The notes beneath the pieces were generated by a model. It did no database searches. It was not told the origin of the DNA and was given only the letters and a program-made list of their open reading frames with translations. From the NCBI RefSeq assembly GCF_001642575.1, contig NZ_LXNG01000045.1:124001-188000 (forward strand): 64,000 nt of DNA, written 5' to 3'. The position numbers and the translations under genes are program-made. The DNA is from Xanthomonas floridensis (lineage in GTDB: Bacteria > Pseudomonadota > Gammaproteobacteria > Xanthomonadales > Xanthomonadaceae). Positions 16,364-26,309 of this stretch are shown piece after piece; position 1 is the first letter of the stretch; every line of letters starts with the position of its first letter.

Positions 16364-19132
16364 TCAGCGCGGTGCATCCTCTGCTTGCTGCGGATCCTGG
16401 CCACGCAACACGCCCCGCTGCTGAGCCTGCGCCAGTGCGCCCTCGCGGCTGCGAGCATCGAGCTTGCGATACAGGTTCTTGAGGTGGAACTTGACGGTGT
16501 TCTCCGACAGGTGCAGGTGGCGGGCGATCTGCTTGTTGGAGTAACCGCGCGCCAGCTGCGCCAGCACTTCCAGTTCGCGCTCGCTGAACATCTCGCTGGC
16601 CGGGTCTTCGTCGCCGCTGAGCCGTTCTAGCAAGGCCTGGATGGTCAATGCACGCGTGGTGCCGCCAACGGTGTGGGGGTCATGCTGGCGCAGCGAACGC
16701 AGCATCGCCTTGGCCGGCAGGCCCAGCTCGACGATGGCCTGCCAGCTTTGGGTCAGCGCTACGTGATCCAGTGCGCTGTACAGCGGCGGCAGTGCCTCGA
16801 GCAGTTCGCCACGCTGCTGCAGCACCAGTGCCATGCGCGCACGGGTGCGCGCGAGGTGGCAGGCATTGTCGTTGCTCAGGCAGGCGTGCTCGATCTGGCC
16901 AAGAATGCTCAGTGCCGCACTGCTGCGTCCGGCCAGCCGATGCCAGCGCGCCAGTGCAAAGCCCATTGCGGCGCGGTCGCGCCAGCGGTGCGCGGCGCGC
17001 AACGTGTGGGCCAGGCCGGATTCGCCGCCGGTGCGGGCGATCAGCAGGTCGATGGCCGTCGTGCCGGGGTGCTCCAGCAGCACCATCAATCGCCACGCAG
17101 CGGCCAGTTCGGACAGCCGCGCCAGCTTGCGCCCGTGGGCGATCTGTTCGATGTGTTCGAGCAACCCCAGCGCACTGCGTCCGCTGCGATCGCGCATGCG
17201 TTCCAGGCCCAGTGCGGTGTCGTAGGCAGCTGCCAGGACATCGGCGCTGCCATCGTGTTGCTCGAGCAGTTCCAGCGCCGGATGCAGCAGGTCGGCCGCA
17301 TCGTCGTGGTGGCCACGCTCGTAGTGCAGCTGCGCAAGCAGGCACTGACCTGCGGCTTGCACTACACGGTCCAGCTGCGGTGAGCGCGCGCAGCACTGCA
17401 GGGCTTGCTGGTAGCAGGCTTCGGCGTCGCCGAGCTGGCCGCGGTAAAACAGACTCTGCCCCAGCGACAGCAACGCCTGGCTGGCACCGAGATCGCTGCC
17501 GCCGCGGCGCATGGCATCGCGCGCGGCCAGTGCATGGCGCTCGGCAACTGCAAATGCACCTTGTGCAAGCGCGGTGTTGGCGCAGATGCACAGCAGCATG
17601 CCGCGGCCCAGGTGGTCGTCTTCGTCCAGTGCGCCGGCTTGCGCGGCGATCTGACTGAGGCCGTGTGAATTGCCGCAGATTTCATCCAGGCGGTCGCGCA
17701 GCAGCGCCACCACCACGGTGTAGTCGCGTTGCTGCGGCTCGCGCAGTGCGGCCGGGAAATCACGGAAGCGCTCCAGCAGCAGGCGTGCGTGGCTGAATTC
17801 ACCCAGTTTGAGGTGCAGGTGCGCCTGGGTGAGATTGAGCGCCGGTGTGTCGCGGATGGTGCGGTGATCGAAGTGGCGCAACAACCCACGCACCGCGTGC
17901 GTACCCTGCGTCAGCAGCAATTGCCAGGTGCCGGCACGCGCGATGTAGCTGGCGGCCAGGTCGCCGCATTCGCCATGCGCGGCATGCCGTACCGCGTCGG
18001 CCAGATGCTGGTGCTCGCCAAACCAGCGTGCCGCGCGTTGGTGCAGGTGCACGGCCTGGCCGGGATGCTCGCGGTCGAGCAGTTGCTGCAGGAAGTCGGC
18101 AAACAGCGGGTGATAGCGGAACCATTCGCGCTCGCCGTCCAGCGGCACCAGCAGGCCGTGGAAGTGTTCCAGGCGCGCCAACAGCCGACCGCTGTCCTCG
18201 CGCTGGCGCAGTGCATCGGCAAGGGACGCATTGACGCGTTCCAGGTGGCTGGTGCGCAGCAACAGGTCGCGCGTGTCCGCATCCAGATCGTTGACGACCT
18301 GTTCGGCCAGGTAGGCGGCGATCTGCGCGCTGCGGCCGGAGAAGCGCGCCGTCACTTCCTGCTGGCGTTGCGCATCGCCTTCCAGCCAGAGCCGGGCCAG
18401 ATGCAAGGCCACCGGCCAGCCCTCGGTGTAGCGCAGCAAGGCGTCCACCACCGGTGCAGGGATCTGCGGTCCCAGCAACGCGCGCGCCTCGTCTGCGTCC
18501 AGTGCCAGTTGCGCGCTGCCAAGGCGGCTGAGGTGCGCCTGCAGATCCAGGCGCGCCAGCGGCAGTGCCGGGATGCGGCGGGTGGCCAGCAACAGATGCA
18601 GCCGCCCGCCGCCGTGTTCGATCAACCGCAGCACCAGTTCATCGACCGGTGCGCTGCCAACCCGGTCGTAGTCGTCGAGAATCACGCTGATCGGGCGCGG
18701 TGCGTTACGCAAGGCGCGGATCAACAGGGTGACGGCGTTGCGTGGGTCCTGGTCGCGGCCGTGCAGCACGCTGGCGCACAGTGCGGCATCCGCACCCGCG
18801 TGCTGCAGGGCCACCGCAAGATGGCCGAGGAAGCGCGCGGCATCTGCGTCTTCCTCATCCAGCGACAGCCACGCCACGGCCATGTGCTGGCTTGCCTGCA
18901 GATGGGCATGCCATTGCGCCAGCACGGTGGTCTTGCCGAAGCCGGGGGGCGCCAGCAGCAGGGTGAGCGGGCGTGCCTGCGCTCGATCCAGGGTGCTGAG
19001 CAGTGCCTCGCGCAGCACCGCACCCGGGCGCGGTAATGGCGGCTCCAGCTTGCCGGCAAGCAGCCAGTCGGGAAGAAGGTGGTCGCGCGACGGTGACGGG
19101 CGCGGAGTGAGCAACGCAACAGGCTTGAGCAT
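16364..19132 (-). CDS. MalT-type LuxR-family transcriptional activator (STAND ATPase)
   Basis: A 922-residue signal-transduction ATPase regulator. Walker A GFGKTTVL is at residues 64-71 and a Walker-B-like VILDDYD at about 150-157. A long helical, TPR-like sensor region follows, and the C-terminus is a LuxR helix-turn-helix (SERELEVLAQL...GYSNKQIARHLHLSENTVKFHL). This MalT layout normally senses a small molecule and activates neighbouring catabolic genes. It converges on the azurin gene with 154 bases between stops, so it is a good candidate regulator of the amine cluster. Its inducer is unknown. Confidence 0.88.
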   Translation of the reverse strand: MLKPVALLTPRPSPSRDHLLPDWLLAGKLEPPLPRPGAVLREALLSTLDRAQARPLTLLLAPPGFGKTTVLAQWHAHLQASQHMAVAWLSLDEEDADAARFLGHLAVALQHAGADAALCASVLHGRDQDPRNAVTLLIRALRNAPRPISVILDDYDRVGSAPVDELVLRLIEHGGGRLHLLLATRRIPALPLARLDLQAHLSRLGSAQLALDADEARALLGPQIPAPVVDALLRYTEGWPVALHLARLWLEGDAQRQQEVTARFSGRSAQIAAYLAEQVVNDLDADTRDLLLRTSHLERVNASLADALRQREDSGRLLARLEHFHGLLVPLDGEREWFRYHPLFADFLQQLLDREHPGQAVHLHQRAARWFGEHQHLADAVRHAAHGECGDLAASYIARAGTWQLLLTQGTHAVRGLLRHFDHRTIRDTPALNLTQAHLHLKLGEFSHARLLLERFRDFPAALREPQQRDYTVVVALLRDRLDEICGNSHGLSQIAAQAGALDEDDHLGRGMLLCICANTALAQGAFAVAERHALAARDAMRRGGSDLGASQALLSLGQSLFYRGQLGDAEACYQQALQCCARSPQLDRVVQAAGQCLLAQLHYERGHHDDAADLLHPALELLEQHDGSADVLAAAYDTALGLERMRDRSGRSALGLLEHIEQIAHGRKLARLSELAAAWRLMVLLEHPGTTAIDLLIARTGGESGLAHTLRAAHRWRDRAAMGFALARWHRLAGRSSAALSILGQIEHACLSNDNACHLARTRARMALVLQQRGELLEALPPLYSALDHVALTQSWQAIVELGLPAKAMLRSLRQHDPHTVGGTTRALTIQALLERLSGDEDPASEMFSERELEVLAQLARGYSNKQIARHLHLSENTVKFHLKNLYRKLDARSREGALAQAQQRGVLRGQDPQQAEDAPR

Positions 19133-19933
19133 GAGGCGAGGGCGGCCGTGGCAAGCGTCGGCAGCGCGCCGGCTCGATGCGCTGCATGACAGGATGAAAC
19201 AGCGGCGACGGCCAACCAGTCACGGCGAAGGTGACAACGGCGGATCGGCTGCTTCGAGGGTCCCCACCCATGCCCGTCCGTGAGCACCTTTCAGAAAGGT
19301 ATGACAGCCACAAGACAAAAGCAAAGGCGTTTTGCCGCATACCGCCGCTATCGCGACAATCGATGAGGCCGGTTGTGCGCTGGGTCAAGCAATGCGTACT
19401 GCAGACGCCCACGGTCGGCAGTGATGGGGAAGATCGGCGAGGGCATGCATCGATGCTTGCGAACGGTGGTGACGGATGCGCCCGACCGCTGAGTTGTCAC
19501 CCAGGCTCGTTGGACAAAGCAGGTAGCCGACCAGGTGCACTGCATTCGGCAACGCAGGCAGTCATGTCACCTGGCGGGGCAATGGCGCAACGTGTCGCAC
19601 CTGCGCAGCGCGATAGCAGCCCGCCCAATCACCGTGCGCTCCATGTACGCATCCTTGCCAACGTGGGGAGCACAGCTCTGCTGTTGCGCGCAGGCATGAT
19701 CGCAACCGGCCATGCACACGCCTTGGCGACCACGGTCTGCTGCCAGCTCGGGTTGGCCCGAGCTGGTCATGCATCGACAGCGCCTGAGAAACCCGCTGCA
19801 CAGCTGGCAGGCGTGAGCGGCCGGTGCTCGACATCGGCACACGGCATGCGTGGATGCCGGTGCTGAATGCACGGTCCGCACCGGCCTGATGACCGCGCGC
19901 TACATCGCGTTGGCCATCACCAACGCGTGCGGT
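19133..19933. other. 800-base gap without a supported gene
   Basis: It lies between the regulator's start and the hemL stop, so it holds the regulator's promoter. Reading frames here have arginine/cysteine-rich, non-protein-like translations. The phrase CGGCCGGTGCTCG at about 19819-19831 is shared with about 5477-5489. I see no RNA gene or clear terminator. Confidence 0.5.
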
Positions 19934-21223
19934 TCAGCGCGCCACGTCGGCAAAGGCCTCGCGCGCAGCCGCCAGCGTGGCATCGATCACCGCCGCATCG
20001 TGCGCGCTGGACATGAAGCCGGCCTCGTACGCCGAGGGCGCCAGATAGACGCCCCGCTGCAGCATCGCGTGGAAGAAGCGATTGAAGGTGGTGACATCGC
20101 ATGCCGTGGCCTGTGCGTAGCTCTCCACGATCTCGTCGGTAAAGAACAACCCGAACATGCCGCCCACCTGGTTGGTGGTGACCGCAATGCCGGCCGCACG
20201 CGCGGCATCTTCCAGCCCCTCGCACAACGCGCTGGTGGCCTCGCTCAGATGCGCATGGAAGCCCGGTTCCTGTACCAGCTCCAGCATCGCCAGGCCGGCC
20301 GCCATCGCCACTGGATTGCCCGACAAGGTGCCGGCCTGGTAGATCGGCCCGGCCGGTGCGATCTGCTCCATCAGCTCGCGCCGGCCGCCATACGCGCCCA
20401 CCGGCATGCCGCCACCGATGATCTTGCCGAAGGTGGTCAGGTCCGGCGTCACCCCGTACAGCGCCTGCGCGCCACCCAGCGCGACGCGGAACCCGGTCAT
20501 CACCTCGTCGAAGATCAGCAGCGCTCCATGCCGCGTGCACAGTGTGCGCAAATGCTGCAGATAGCCGGCCAGCGGCGGAATGCAGTTGGCGTTGCCCACC
20601 ACCGGCTCGATGATCACCGCCGCCACATCGGCGCCGATCTCGTCGAACAGCGCGGTGGCGCCTTCGAAGTCGTTGAAGCTCAGCGTGGCGGTCAGCTCGC
20701 TCAAGCCCGCCGGCACGCCCGGCGAGGTCGGCACGCCCAGCGTCAGCATGCCGCTACCGGCCTTGACCAGGAACGAGTCGCCGTGGCCGTGATAGCAGCC
20801 TTCGAACTTGATGATGCGATTGCGCCCGGTGGCGCCGCGCGCCAGGCGCACCGCCGACAGCGTGGCCTCGGTACCGGAGTTGACCATGCGCACCATCTCG
20901 CACGACGGCACCAGCCGGGTGATGGTCTCGGCCATGGTGACCTCGGCCGCGCACGGCGCACCGAACGACAGCCCATCGCGAATGGCGCGCTCCACCGCGT
21001 CGCGCACGGCGGGGTGGTTGTGGCCGGTGATCATCGGGCCCCACGAGCCCACGTAGTCGATGTAGCGGTTGTCGTCGACGTCGTACAGATACGGGCCGTC
21101 GGCGCGCGCCACGAAGAACGGCTCGCCGCCGACCGACTTGAACGCCCGCACGGGTGAATTGACGCCCCCGGGTAACAGGGTCTGCGCCTGGGCGAACAGG
21201 GCGTGGGAGCGGGTGTGATTCAT
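19934..21223 (-). CDS. hemL: Glutamate-1-semialdehyde 2,1-aminomutase
   Basis: A 429-residue PLP aminomutase making 5-aminolevulinate from glutamate-1-semialdehyde, the entry to heme synthesis. The family start [17 protein letters not shown] is clear. [18 protein letters not shown] binds the cofactor phosphate, and Lys267 sits in [18 protein letters not shown]. Length is standard. The neighbours (an Oar-like receptor and repeats) are not heme genes; thiE and rubredoxin are about 4 kb away. Confidence 0.97.
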   Translation of the reverse strand: MNHTRSHALFAQAQTLLPGGVNSPVRAFKSVGGEPFFVARADGPYLYDVDDNRYIDYVGSWGPMITGHNHPAVRDAVERAIRDGLSFGAPCAAEVTMAETITRLVPSCEMVRMVNSGTEATLSAVRLARGATGRNRIIKFEGCYHGHGDSFLVKAGSGMLTLGVPTSPGVPAGLSELTATLSFNDFEGATALFDEIGADVAAVIIEPVVGNANCIPPLAGYLQHLRTLCTRHGALLIFDEVMTGFRVALGGAQALYGVTPDLTTFGKIIGGGMPVGAYGGRRELMEQIAPAGPIYQAGTLSGNPVAMAAGLAMLELVQEPGFHAHLSEATSALCEGLEDAARAAGIAVTTNQVGGMFGLFFTDEIVESYAQATACDVTTFNRFFHAMLQRGVYLAPSAYEAGFMSSAHDAAVIDATLAAAREAFADVAR

Positions 21224-21527
21224 GCGCGCAGATCCTTGAGGAATACCGATGGGGGCATCGATGCCCGGCAGCGGGCATCGCGTCCGCCATTGTCAGGCCT
21301 GCGGCCTCGCGCGCCTACCCGGCAAAGGCTCGCCTACCCGTCGGAGCCGGCGGGTAGGGCAACCCGGCTGCCTATGATCGAACGCGACGGTCTCGACGGT
21401 TGGGCATGAGCTGATGGCATGCGGTCATTGGCGCCCTGCTGCGGATGTTCAGAAAGTGTGATTCCGGTGGCCGTTGGCCCCGTTCATTTAGCCGCGTTGC
21501 CGGCAGTGTCCATCTTGGGGAGAAAGC
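21224..21527. other. Divergent promoter region between hemL and TonB receptor
   Basis: These 304 bases carry promoters for hemL (minus) and the Oar-like receptor (plus). An imperfect mirror, CGCCTACCCGGCAAAGGC / CGCCTACCCGTCGGAGCC, is visible near 21314-21350. The receptor's ribosome site is GGGGAGAAAGC just before 21528. Confidence 0.5.
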
Positions 21528-24500
21528 ATGAACCGTAGTATCCAGAAGCGTGCCTTGGCGTTGGCGCTGGTTGTGGCCATCGGCAGTGCACACGCGCAGT
21601 CGACCACCGGCAGCATCGTCGGCAGCGTGGGGCAGGGCAATGGCACCAGCGTGGTGGTGGAAAACAACAGCGGCCTCAGTCGCGAAGTGCCGGTGGATGC
21701 ACGCGGCCGCTACACCGCCGGCAACCTGCCGCTGGGCACCTACAAGGTGACGGTCAAGCGCGACGGCGCAGTGGTGGAAACCCGCGAGAACATCGCCATT
21801 ACCGTCGGCGCCAACACCGACGTCTCGTTCGCCGCCAGCGCTGCGGAGAGCGGCTTGCAGACCCTGGACAGCGTCACCGTCAATGCCGCCAGCCTGGCCA
21901 CCATCGACGTCAGCAGCGTGGACACCCGCACCGTGGTCACCTCCGAACAGCTGGCGCAGCTGCCGCTGGGCCGCACCGCCGAGGCGATCGCGTTGCTGGC
22001 GCCGGGCGTGGTGGTCAACAGCGGCGGCTTCGACAACGGACCGCTCGGCGGCTCGCTGCCCAGCTTCGGTGGCTCGGCCGCCAGCGAAAACGCCTACTAC
22101 CTCAATGGCTTCAACACCACCACCATCAGCAACAACCTGGGCGGCCTGACCCTGCCCTACGGCGCCATCGACCAGCAGGAAATCTTCACCGGCGGCTATG
22201 GCGCGCAGTTCGGCCGCTCCAATGGCGGCGTGATCAACCAGATCGGCAAGCGCGGCACCAACGAATGGAAGTTCGGCGCCGCCGTCATCTGGGAGCCCAA
22301 CGGCCTGCGTGCCAACCAGCGCGACATCTACTGGCGCCCGGACAGCCAGGCCAGCACCGTCAACAACGCCGCCTACCGCTACGCGCGTGCGGCCAACGGC
22401 CTGTACCAGCCGGCCAGCGAAGCCGAAGCCAACCAGACCACCTACAGCGCCTATGTCGGCGGACCGATCATCCAGGACAAGCTGTTCTTCTTCCTGGCCG
22501 CCGAGCAGGTGGATTCGGACGGCGTGCGGGTGGGCACCAATCGCGACACCGACAATGGCCGCACCGGCGGCCTCACCGATTACGACTACAAGCAGAAGCG
22601 CTGGTACGCCAAGGTGGACTGGAACATCACCGACAACCACCTGATCGAGGTGACCGGTGCCAGCGACGAGGCCGAGACCAACGGGTCGATCTACCGCTAC
22701 GACTATGTCAATCGCCAGCGCGGTAGCTATTTCACCGACGAATCCACCTGGAAAACCGGCCCGACCCTGTTCACCGGCAAGTACACCGGCTATCTCGGCG
22801 ACAACCTCACCGTGACTGCGCTGTACGGCAAGATGACCACGCCTGACGAGCTGACACCATTCAACTACAACGCGGCTGGCGGGCCCGTCATCAATAGCGC
22901 CGCACTCCAGAATCCGGCCTACACCGGTGGCACGCCGCGCATCGGCAACCAGCTGGTGACATCGGTCAGTTCGCCCGACCGCGAGTACAAGAAAGACAAT
23001 CAGCGCCTGAATCTGGAATGGCGCATCGGCCACCACACGCTCAACTTCGGTATCGACAACCAGAAGTCCGAAGGCATCGACGTCGGGTCGGTGCTGTCCG
23101 GCCCCGGCTTTGCGTGGACCTATGGCCAGACCAACGATCCCAACGGGCTGGCCACCGGCGGGCTGGTCAGCCAGTCCGCCAACGAAGCTGGCGGCATCGG
23201 CGCTCCCAGCCCGGGTCTGGTGGATCCGGTCAACGGCTCCAGCGGCTACTACGTGGTGCGCAACATCAACACCAGCCTGTATTCGTACGAGGCGAAACAG
23301 CGCGCCTACTACATCGAAGACAAGTGGCAGGTCACCGACAACCTGCTGCTCAGCCTGGGCTTGCGCAAGGACGAGTTCACCAACTACACCCCGTTCGGCG
23401 ACCCCTACATCGAGGTGGATAATGCCTGGGCGCCGCGGCTGGGTTTCAGCTGGGACGTCAATGGCGATTCCAGCCTGAAGGTGTTCGGTAATCTCGGGCG
23501 CTATTACCTCGGCCTGCCGTTGTCGGCAGTGAGCCTGTTCACCCCGGCCACCACCACCGACACCTACTTCACCTACAGCGGCATCAATGCCGACGGCACG
23601 CCGATTCTGGCGCAGCAACTGGGCTCGGCGGTCTCTGCCAATTCGCGCTTCGGCCGCATTGCCGACGTGCGCACGGCCGTTGCCAAGGACATCGAAGGCG
23701 AGAACCAGGACGAACTCATTCTCGGCTTTACCAAGCAACTCGACAGCGGCTGGGTGCTGGGCGTGCGCGGCACGCACCGTCGCCTCAATGCCGGCATCGA
23801 CGACCAGAACTACGATGTCTCCAATACCGCGCTGATCGACGCGGCGGCCGCGCAAGGCGTGACCATCGATTTTTCGAAGGTGGCTGGCGCATCGCTGATC
23901 AATCCTGGCCAGACCAACACCTGGGGCGTGATCGGCACCGATGGCCAGTTCCACGAGGTGTCGGTGACGCGCGAGGCATCCGGCTTTCCAAAGCTCAAGC
24001 GCAATTACTCGGCCGTGGAATTCAACCTGGAGCGGCCGTTCGACGGCCAGTGGTACGCCAAGGTCAACTACGTGTGGTCGCACAGCTACGGCACCACCGA
24101 AGGGCAGGTGCGATCGGACCTGTGGCGTACCGGCGGCGCACTGGGTAGCTACCAGGGCCAGGCCTCGGTCTCGACCACGCAAAGCTGGGACCATGCGGCG
24201 TTGATGGAGCACTTCAACGGCGATCAATCCAACGACCACCGTCATCAGCTCAAGCTGTTCGGCTTCTACCAGTTCAACCCGCAATGGGGGGCCTCGGCCA
24301 ACTTCAGCCTGATCTCCGGCGCGCCGCATAACTGCCTGGGTAACTACTACGGCACCGAGTACAGTGGCCGCGATCCGGCCGGTTACGGCGGCAGTGCGAT
24401 CACCGGTGGGCCGTATCACTACTGCTACAACCCGGAAACCGGTACCGGCAGTGCATCGCCTCCGGGCTCGCAGGGCCGCCTGGGCTGGATCGCCCAGCTC

Positions 24501-24707
24501 GACATGGGCGTGACCTACAAGCCGTCCTTCGCCGACGGCAAGCTGGCGCTGCGTTTGGACGTGTTCAACATCACCAACGAGCAGACCGCGACCAATATCT
24601 ACCCGTTCTCGCAGCTGCCCGACAACACCACCAATCCGTTGTGGAACCAGGTCGTGGCCTACCAGGCGCCACGCTCGGGTCGGGTGACCTTGAGCTACGA
24701 CTTCTAA
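21528..24707 (+). CDS. Oar-like TonB-dependent receptor with carboxypeptidase-like regulatory domain
   Basis: A 1059-residue outer-membrane receptor of the OmpA-related (Oar) type. A signal ends at AHAQS. A small carboxypeptidase-regulatory-like beta domain follows (about residues 25-105, STTGSIVGSV...GTYKVTVKRDG). Then come a plug (DVSSVDTRTVVTSEQLAQLPLGR) and a large barrel ending in VTLSYDF with a terminal phenylalanine. Oar-like receptors import peptides or oligosaccharides in a TonB-dependent way. It has its own promoter region and a strong terminator, so it is a single-gene unit. It sits between hemL and thiE. Ligand unknown. Confidence 0.9.
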   Translation: MNRSIQKRALALALVVAIGSAHAQSTTGSIVGSVGQGNGTSVVVENNSGLSREVPVDARGRYTAGNLPLGTYKVTVKRDGAVVETRENIAITVGANTDVSFAASAAESGLQTLDSVTVNAASLATIDVSSVDTRTVVTSEQLAQLPLGRTAEAIALLAPGVVVNSGGFDNGPLGGSLPSFGGSAASENAYYLNGFNTTTISNNLGGLTLPYGAIDQQEIFTGGYGAQFGRSNGGVINQIGKRGTNEWKFGAAVIWEPNGLRANQRDIYWRPDSQASTVNNAAYRYARAANGLYQPASEAEANQTTYSAYVGGPIIQDKLFFFLAAEQVDSDGVRVGTNRDTDNGRTGGLTDYDYKQKRWYAKVDWNITDNHLIEVTGASDEAETNGSIYRYDYVNRQRGSYFTDESTWKTGPTLFTGKYTGYLGDNLTVTALYGKMTTPDELTPFNYNAAGGPVINSAALQNPAYTGGTPRIGNQLVTSVSSPDREYKKDNQRLNLEWRIGHHTLNFGIDNQKSEGIDVGSVLSGPGFAWTYGQTNDPNGLATGGLVSQSANEAGGIGAPSPGLVDPVNGSSGYYVVRNINTSLYSYEAKQRAYYIEDKWQVTDNLLLSLGLRKDEFTNYTPFGDPYIEVDNAWAPRLGFSWDVNGDSSLKVFGNLGRYYLGLPLSAVSLFTPATTTDTYFTYSGINADGTPILAQQLGSAVSANSRFGRIADVRTAVAKDIEGENQDELILGFTKQLDSGWVLGVRGTHRRLNAGIDDQNYDVSNTALIDAAAAQGVTIDFSKVAGASLINPGQTNTWGVIGTDGQFHEVSVTREASGFPKLKRNYSAVEFNLERPFDGQWYAKVNYVWSHSYGTTEGQVRSDLWRTGGALGSYQGQASVSTTQSWDHAALMEHFNGDQSNDHRHQLKLFGFYQFNPQWGASANFSLISGAPHNCLGNYYGTEYSGRDPAGYGGSAITGGPYHYCYNPETGTGSASPPGSQGRLGWIAQLDMGVTYKPSFADGKLALRLDVFNITNEQTATNIYPFSQLPDNTTNPLWNQVVAYQAPRSGRVTLSYDF

Positions 24708-24736
24708 TCGGATCAAGCAACAAAGGCAGCCCCGGC

Positions 24737-24771
24737 AGCGACGCGTGAAAGCACGCGTCGCTGTTTTTTTT
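24737..24771 (+). terminator. Rho-independent terminator of the Oar-like receptor
   Basis: An 11-base perfect stem AGCGACGCGTG / CACGCGTCGCT (24737-24747 and 24752-24762) with loop AAAG is followed by GTTTTTTTT. It lies 30 bases after the stop codon. Confidence 0.95.
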
Positions 24772-24813
24772 GGGGGAGATGGCTTGGCTGACGACGCGAT
24801 GTCTTTGGCTCTT

Positions 24814-24928
24814 CAACAAAAACACCAGCCGACTGTCCCTCCGCTTGCGGGACCGTCGGGCGACATGGCTGCAGCCATCGATCGCCCATGGACGGGTGAA
24901 CGGCGTGTCCCGCGCGCGGTGAGGGCAC
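24814..24928. repeat. Repeat module B, copy 2
   Basis: Starts CAACAAAAACACCAGCC, has CGCTTGCGGGACCGT as in copy 1, a diverged centre (GGCGACATGG..GCAGCCATCG), and ends TGAACGGCGTGTCCCGCGC...GGTGAGGGCAC. Confidence 0.85.
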
Positions 24929-24957
24929 TACGCCCTGGACGTTGCGACTGCTGCAGG

Positions 24958-25085
24958 GCCCTTGCCCGCCCACCATCGCAGGACACGCTGCAAGTACGTG
25001 CATGTAAGCTCCTTGGCGGCATCCATGCCGCCCAGGGTCCTGCGACGGTGGGCGCGCAAGGGCCTGTCGAGATGGTCGGTGCGCA
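24958..25085. repeat. Repeat module A, copy 2 (long near-perfect hairpin)
   Basis: Arms 24958-24984 and 25037-25063 are 27-base reverse complements with two mismatches. Centre GGCGGCATCCATGCCGCC is an additional inner palindrome. The right flank GATGGTCGGTGCGCA matches the other A copies. It shows the clearest fold of the family. Confidence 0.9.
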
Positions 25086-25127
25086 GCTTTTTAAAAAACC
25101 ACCAGCGACGCGCTGTCTTGAGCGTTC

Positions 25128-25255
25128 CAACAAAAACCACCAGCCAGCCGTCTGGCGTAGTGTCCTCACCGATTGCGGGACCGTTGGCGGCATGGATGCC
25201 GCCATCGAGCCTCCACGGACGGATTGACGGCGTGTCCCGCGCGCGGTGAGGGCAC
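25128..25255. repeat. Repeat module B, copy 3
   Basis: Starts CAACAAAAACCACCAGCC, has the perfect palindrome GGCGGCATGGATGCCGCC near 25187-25204, and ends TGACGGCGTGTCCCGCGCG...GGTGAGGGCAC. It is the copy closest to the one at 1298. Confidence 0.88.
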
Positions 25256-25286
25256 CACGCCCTCGACGCTGCGAGCTTACTGCGCG

Positions 25287-25361
25287 GCCCTTGCCCGCCC
25301 GAGACGGTGGGCTGGCAAGGACCCGTCACGATGGTCGGTGCGCTTGGTGCAAGCAAGGCAT
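25287..25361. repeat. Repeat module A, copy 3 (internal deletion)
   Basis: It keeps the outer arms (GCCCTTGCCCGCCC and GGTGGGCTGGCAAGG) and the right flank GATGGTCGGTGCGC.TGGTGCAAGCA but has lost the centre, so it folds into a short hairpin. Confidence 0.8.
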
Positions 25362-25422
25362 TCCATCCTGCGCGAGCGGCGTACGACGCAGCCAGCATCA
25401 ATCGTCTTCAACGTTTACAGCA

Positions 25423-26046
25423 CTACCACGCAAACCCGGCGCGATACGCCTGCACTGCAGCGACCGGATCCGGCGCCGCATACACCCCGCTGACCACGGC
25501 AATCAGATCGGCGCCTGCAGTGACGAGTTCGGGCACCTGTGCAGGTGCGATACCGCCGATCGCCACCCGCGGCAGGCCCAGTTCGGCAGCCTGCTGTAAC
25601 AGGGCAGGGGTGGCGCGCCGGGTGGTCTGCTTGGTGGTGGTGGGGAAGAATGCACCGAACGCCACGTAGCTGGCACCGGCAGCCGCTGCGGCGCGGGCGC
25701 GCGCGATCTCGTCGTAGCACGACACCCCGATGATGGCCTGCGGCCCCAGCGCAGCGCGTGCGGCCGCCACCTCGCCATCGTCTTCGCCCAGATGCACGCC
25801 TTGCGCACCGACCTGCACGGCCAGCTGCGCATCGTCGTTGATGATCAAGGGCACGCCGTGCGCCGCACAGGCCTCGCGTAGGGCGCTGGCCTGGCGTAGC
25901 CGTAACGCCGCATCGGCCTGTTTGTTACGGTATTGCAACCAGGTGATCGCCGACAGCAACGGCGCGGTGCGCAGCAGCAGGCGCTGGGTGTTGGGCTCAT
26001 CGGGGGTGATCAGGTACACGCCGCGGGCATCAAGGCGGTTGGGCAT
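25423..26046 (-). CDS. thiE: Thiamine-phosphate synthase
   Basis: A 207-residue TIM-barrel enzyme joining the pyrimidine and thiazole halves of thiamine. It has the ThiE start YLITPD, the LQYRNKQ diphosphate-binding strand, [21 protein letters not shown], the GVSCYD segment and the C-terminal [15 protein letters not shown]. The start at 26046 gives the normal length; the frame runs to 26130 without homologous sequence. A minus-strand TACATT at 26087-26082 could be its -10 element. It is divergent from the rubredoxin gene. No other thiamine genes are nearby. Confidence 0.95.
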   Translation of the reverse strand: MPNRLDARGVYLITPDEPNTQRLLLRTAPLLSAITWLQYRNKQADAALRLRQASALREACAAHGVPLIINDDAQLAVQVGAQGVHLGEDDGEVAAARAALGPQAIIGVSCYDEIARARAAAAAGASYVAFGAFFPTTTKQTTRRATPALLQQAAELGLPRVAIGGIAPAQVPELVTAGADLIAVVSGVYAAPDPVAAVQAYRAGFAW

Positions 26047-26117
26047 GGCAGCGCTTCCGAAAGCGGTGGATGGAGTGGGACAATGTAGCCCCACCGTCAC
26101 ATGACCGCGATTATCCG

Positions 26118-26309
26118 ATGAGCGACACATCCACGACCATCTACCGCACCTGGATGTGCGTTGTCTGCGGGTTCCTCTACAACGAGGCCGACGGCATTCC
26201 CGAAGAAGGCATCGCGCCCGGCACCCGTTGGCAGGACGTGCCCGACACCTGGACCTGCCCGGACTGCGGCGTGACCAAGGACGACTTCGAGATGGTGGAG
26301 ATTGATTGA
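26118..26309 (+). CDS. Rubredoxin
   Basis: A 63-residue iron electron carrier. Two cysteine knuckles, [13 protein letters not shown] and [15 protein letters not shown], bind one Fe, with the family [25 protein letters not shown] between them. The start at 26118 is the first ATG giving the standard length. It is divergent from thiE. Its partner could be an alkane or fatty-acid hydroxylase or an oxidative-stress reductase encoded elsewhere. Confidence 0.96.
   Translation: MSDTSTTIYRTWMCVVCGFLYNEADGIPEEGIAPGTRWQDVPDTWTCPDCGVTKDDFEMVEID

Larger units (their letters stand above)
24772..25422. other. Gene-free gap filled by alternating B-A-B-A repeats
   Basis: The 651 bases between the terminator and thiE are nearly all repeat modules (listed separately). 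No coding sequence is supported. Confidence 0.75.

Noticed and set aside
21372-24716. 1114-codon open frame on the minus strand opposite the Oar-like receptor
   Set aside because: It is the codon-bias mirror of the receptor gene in high-GC DNA; the translation is valine/alanine/glycine-rich with no domain, and the plus-strand receptor is unmistakable.
25128-25361. Repeat block considered as an insertion sequence
   Set aside because: No transposase frame, no clear target duplication, and alternating modules rather than one pair of terminal repeats.
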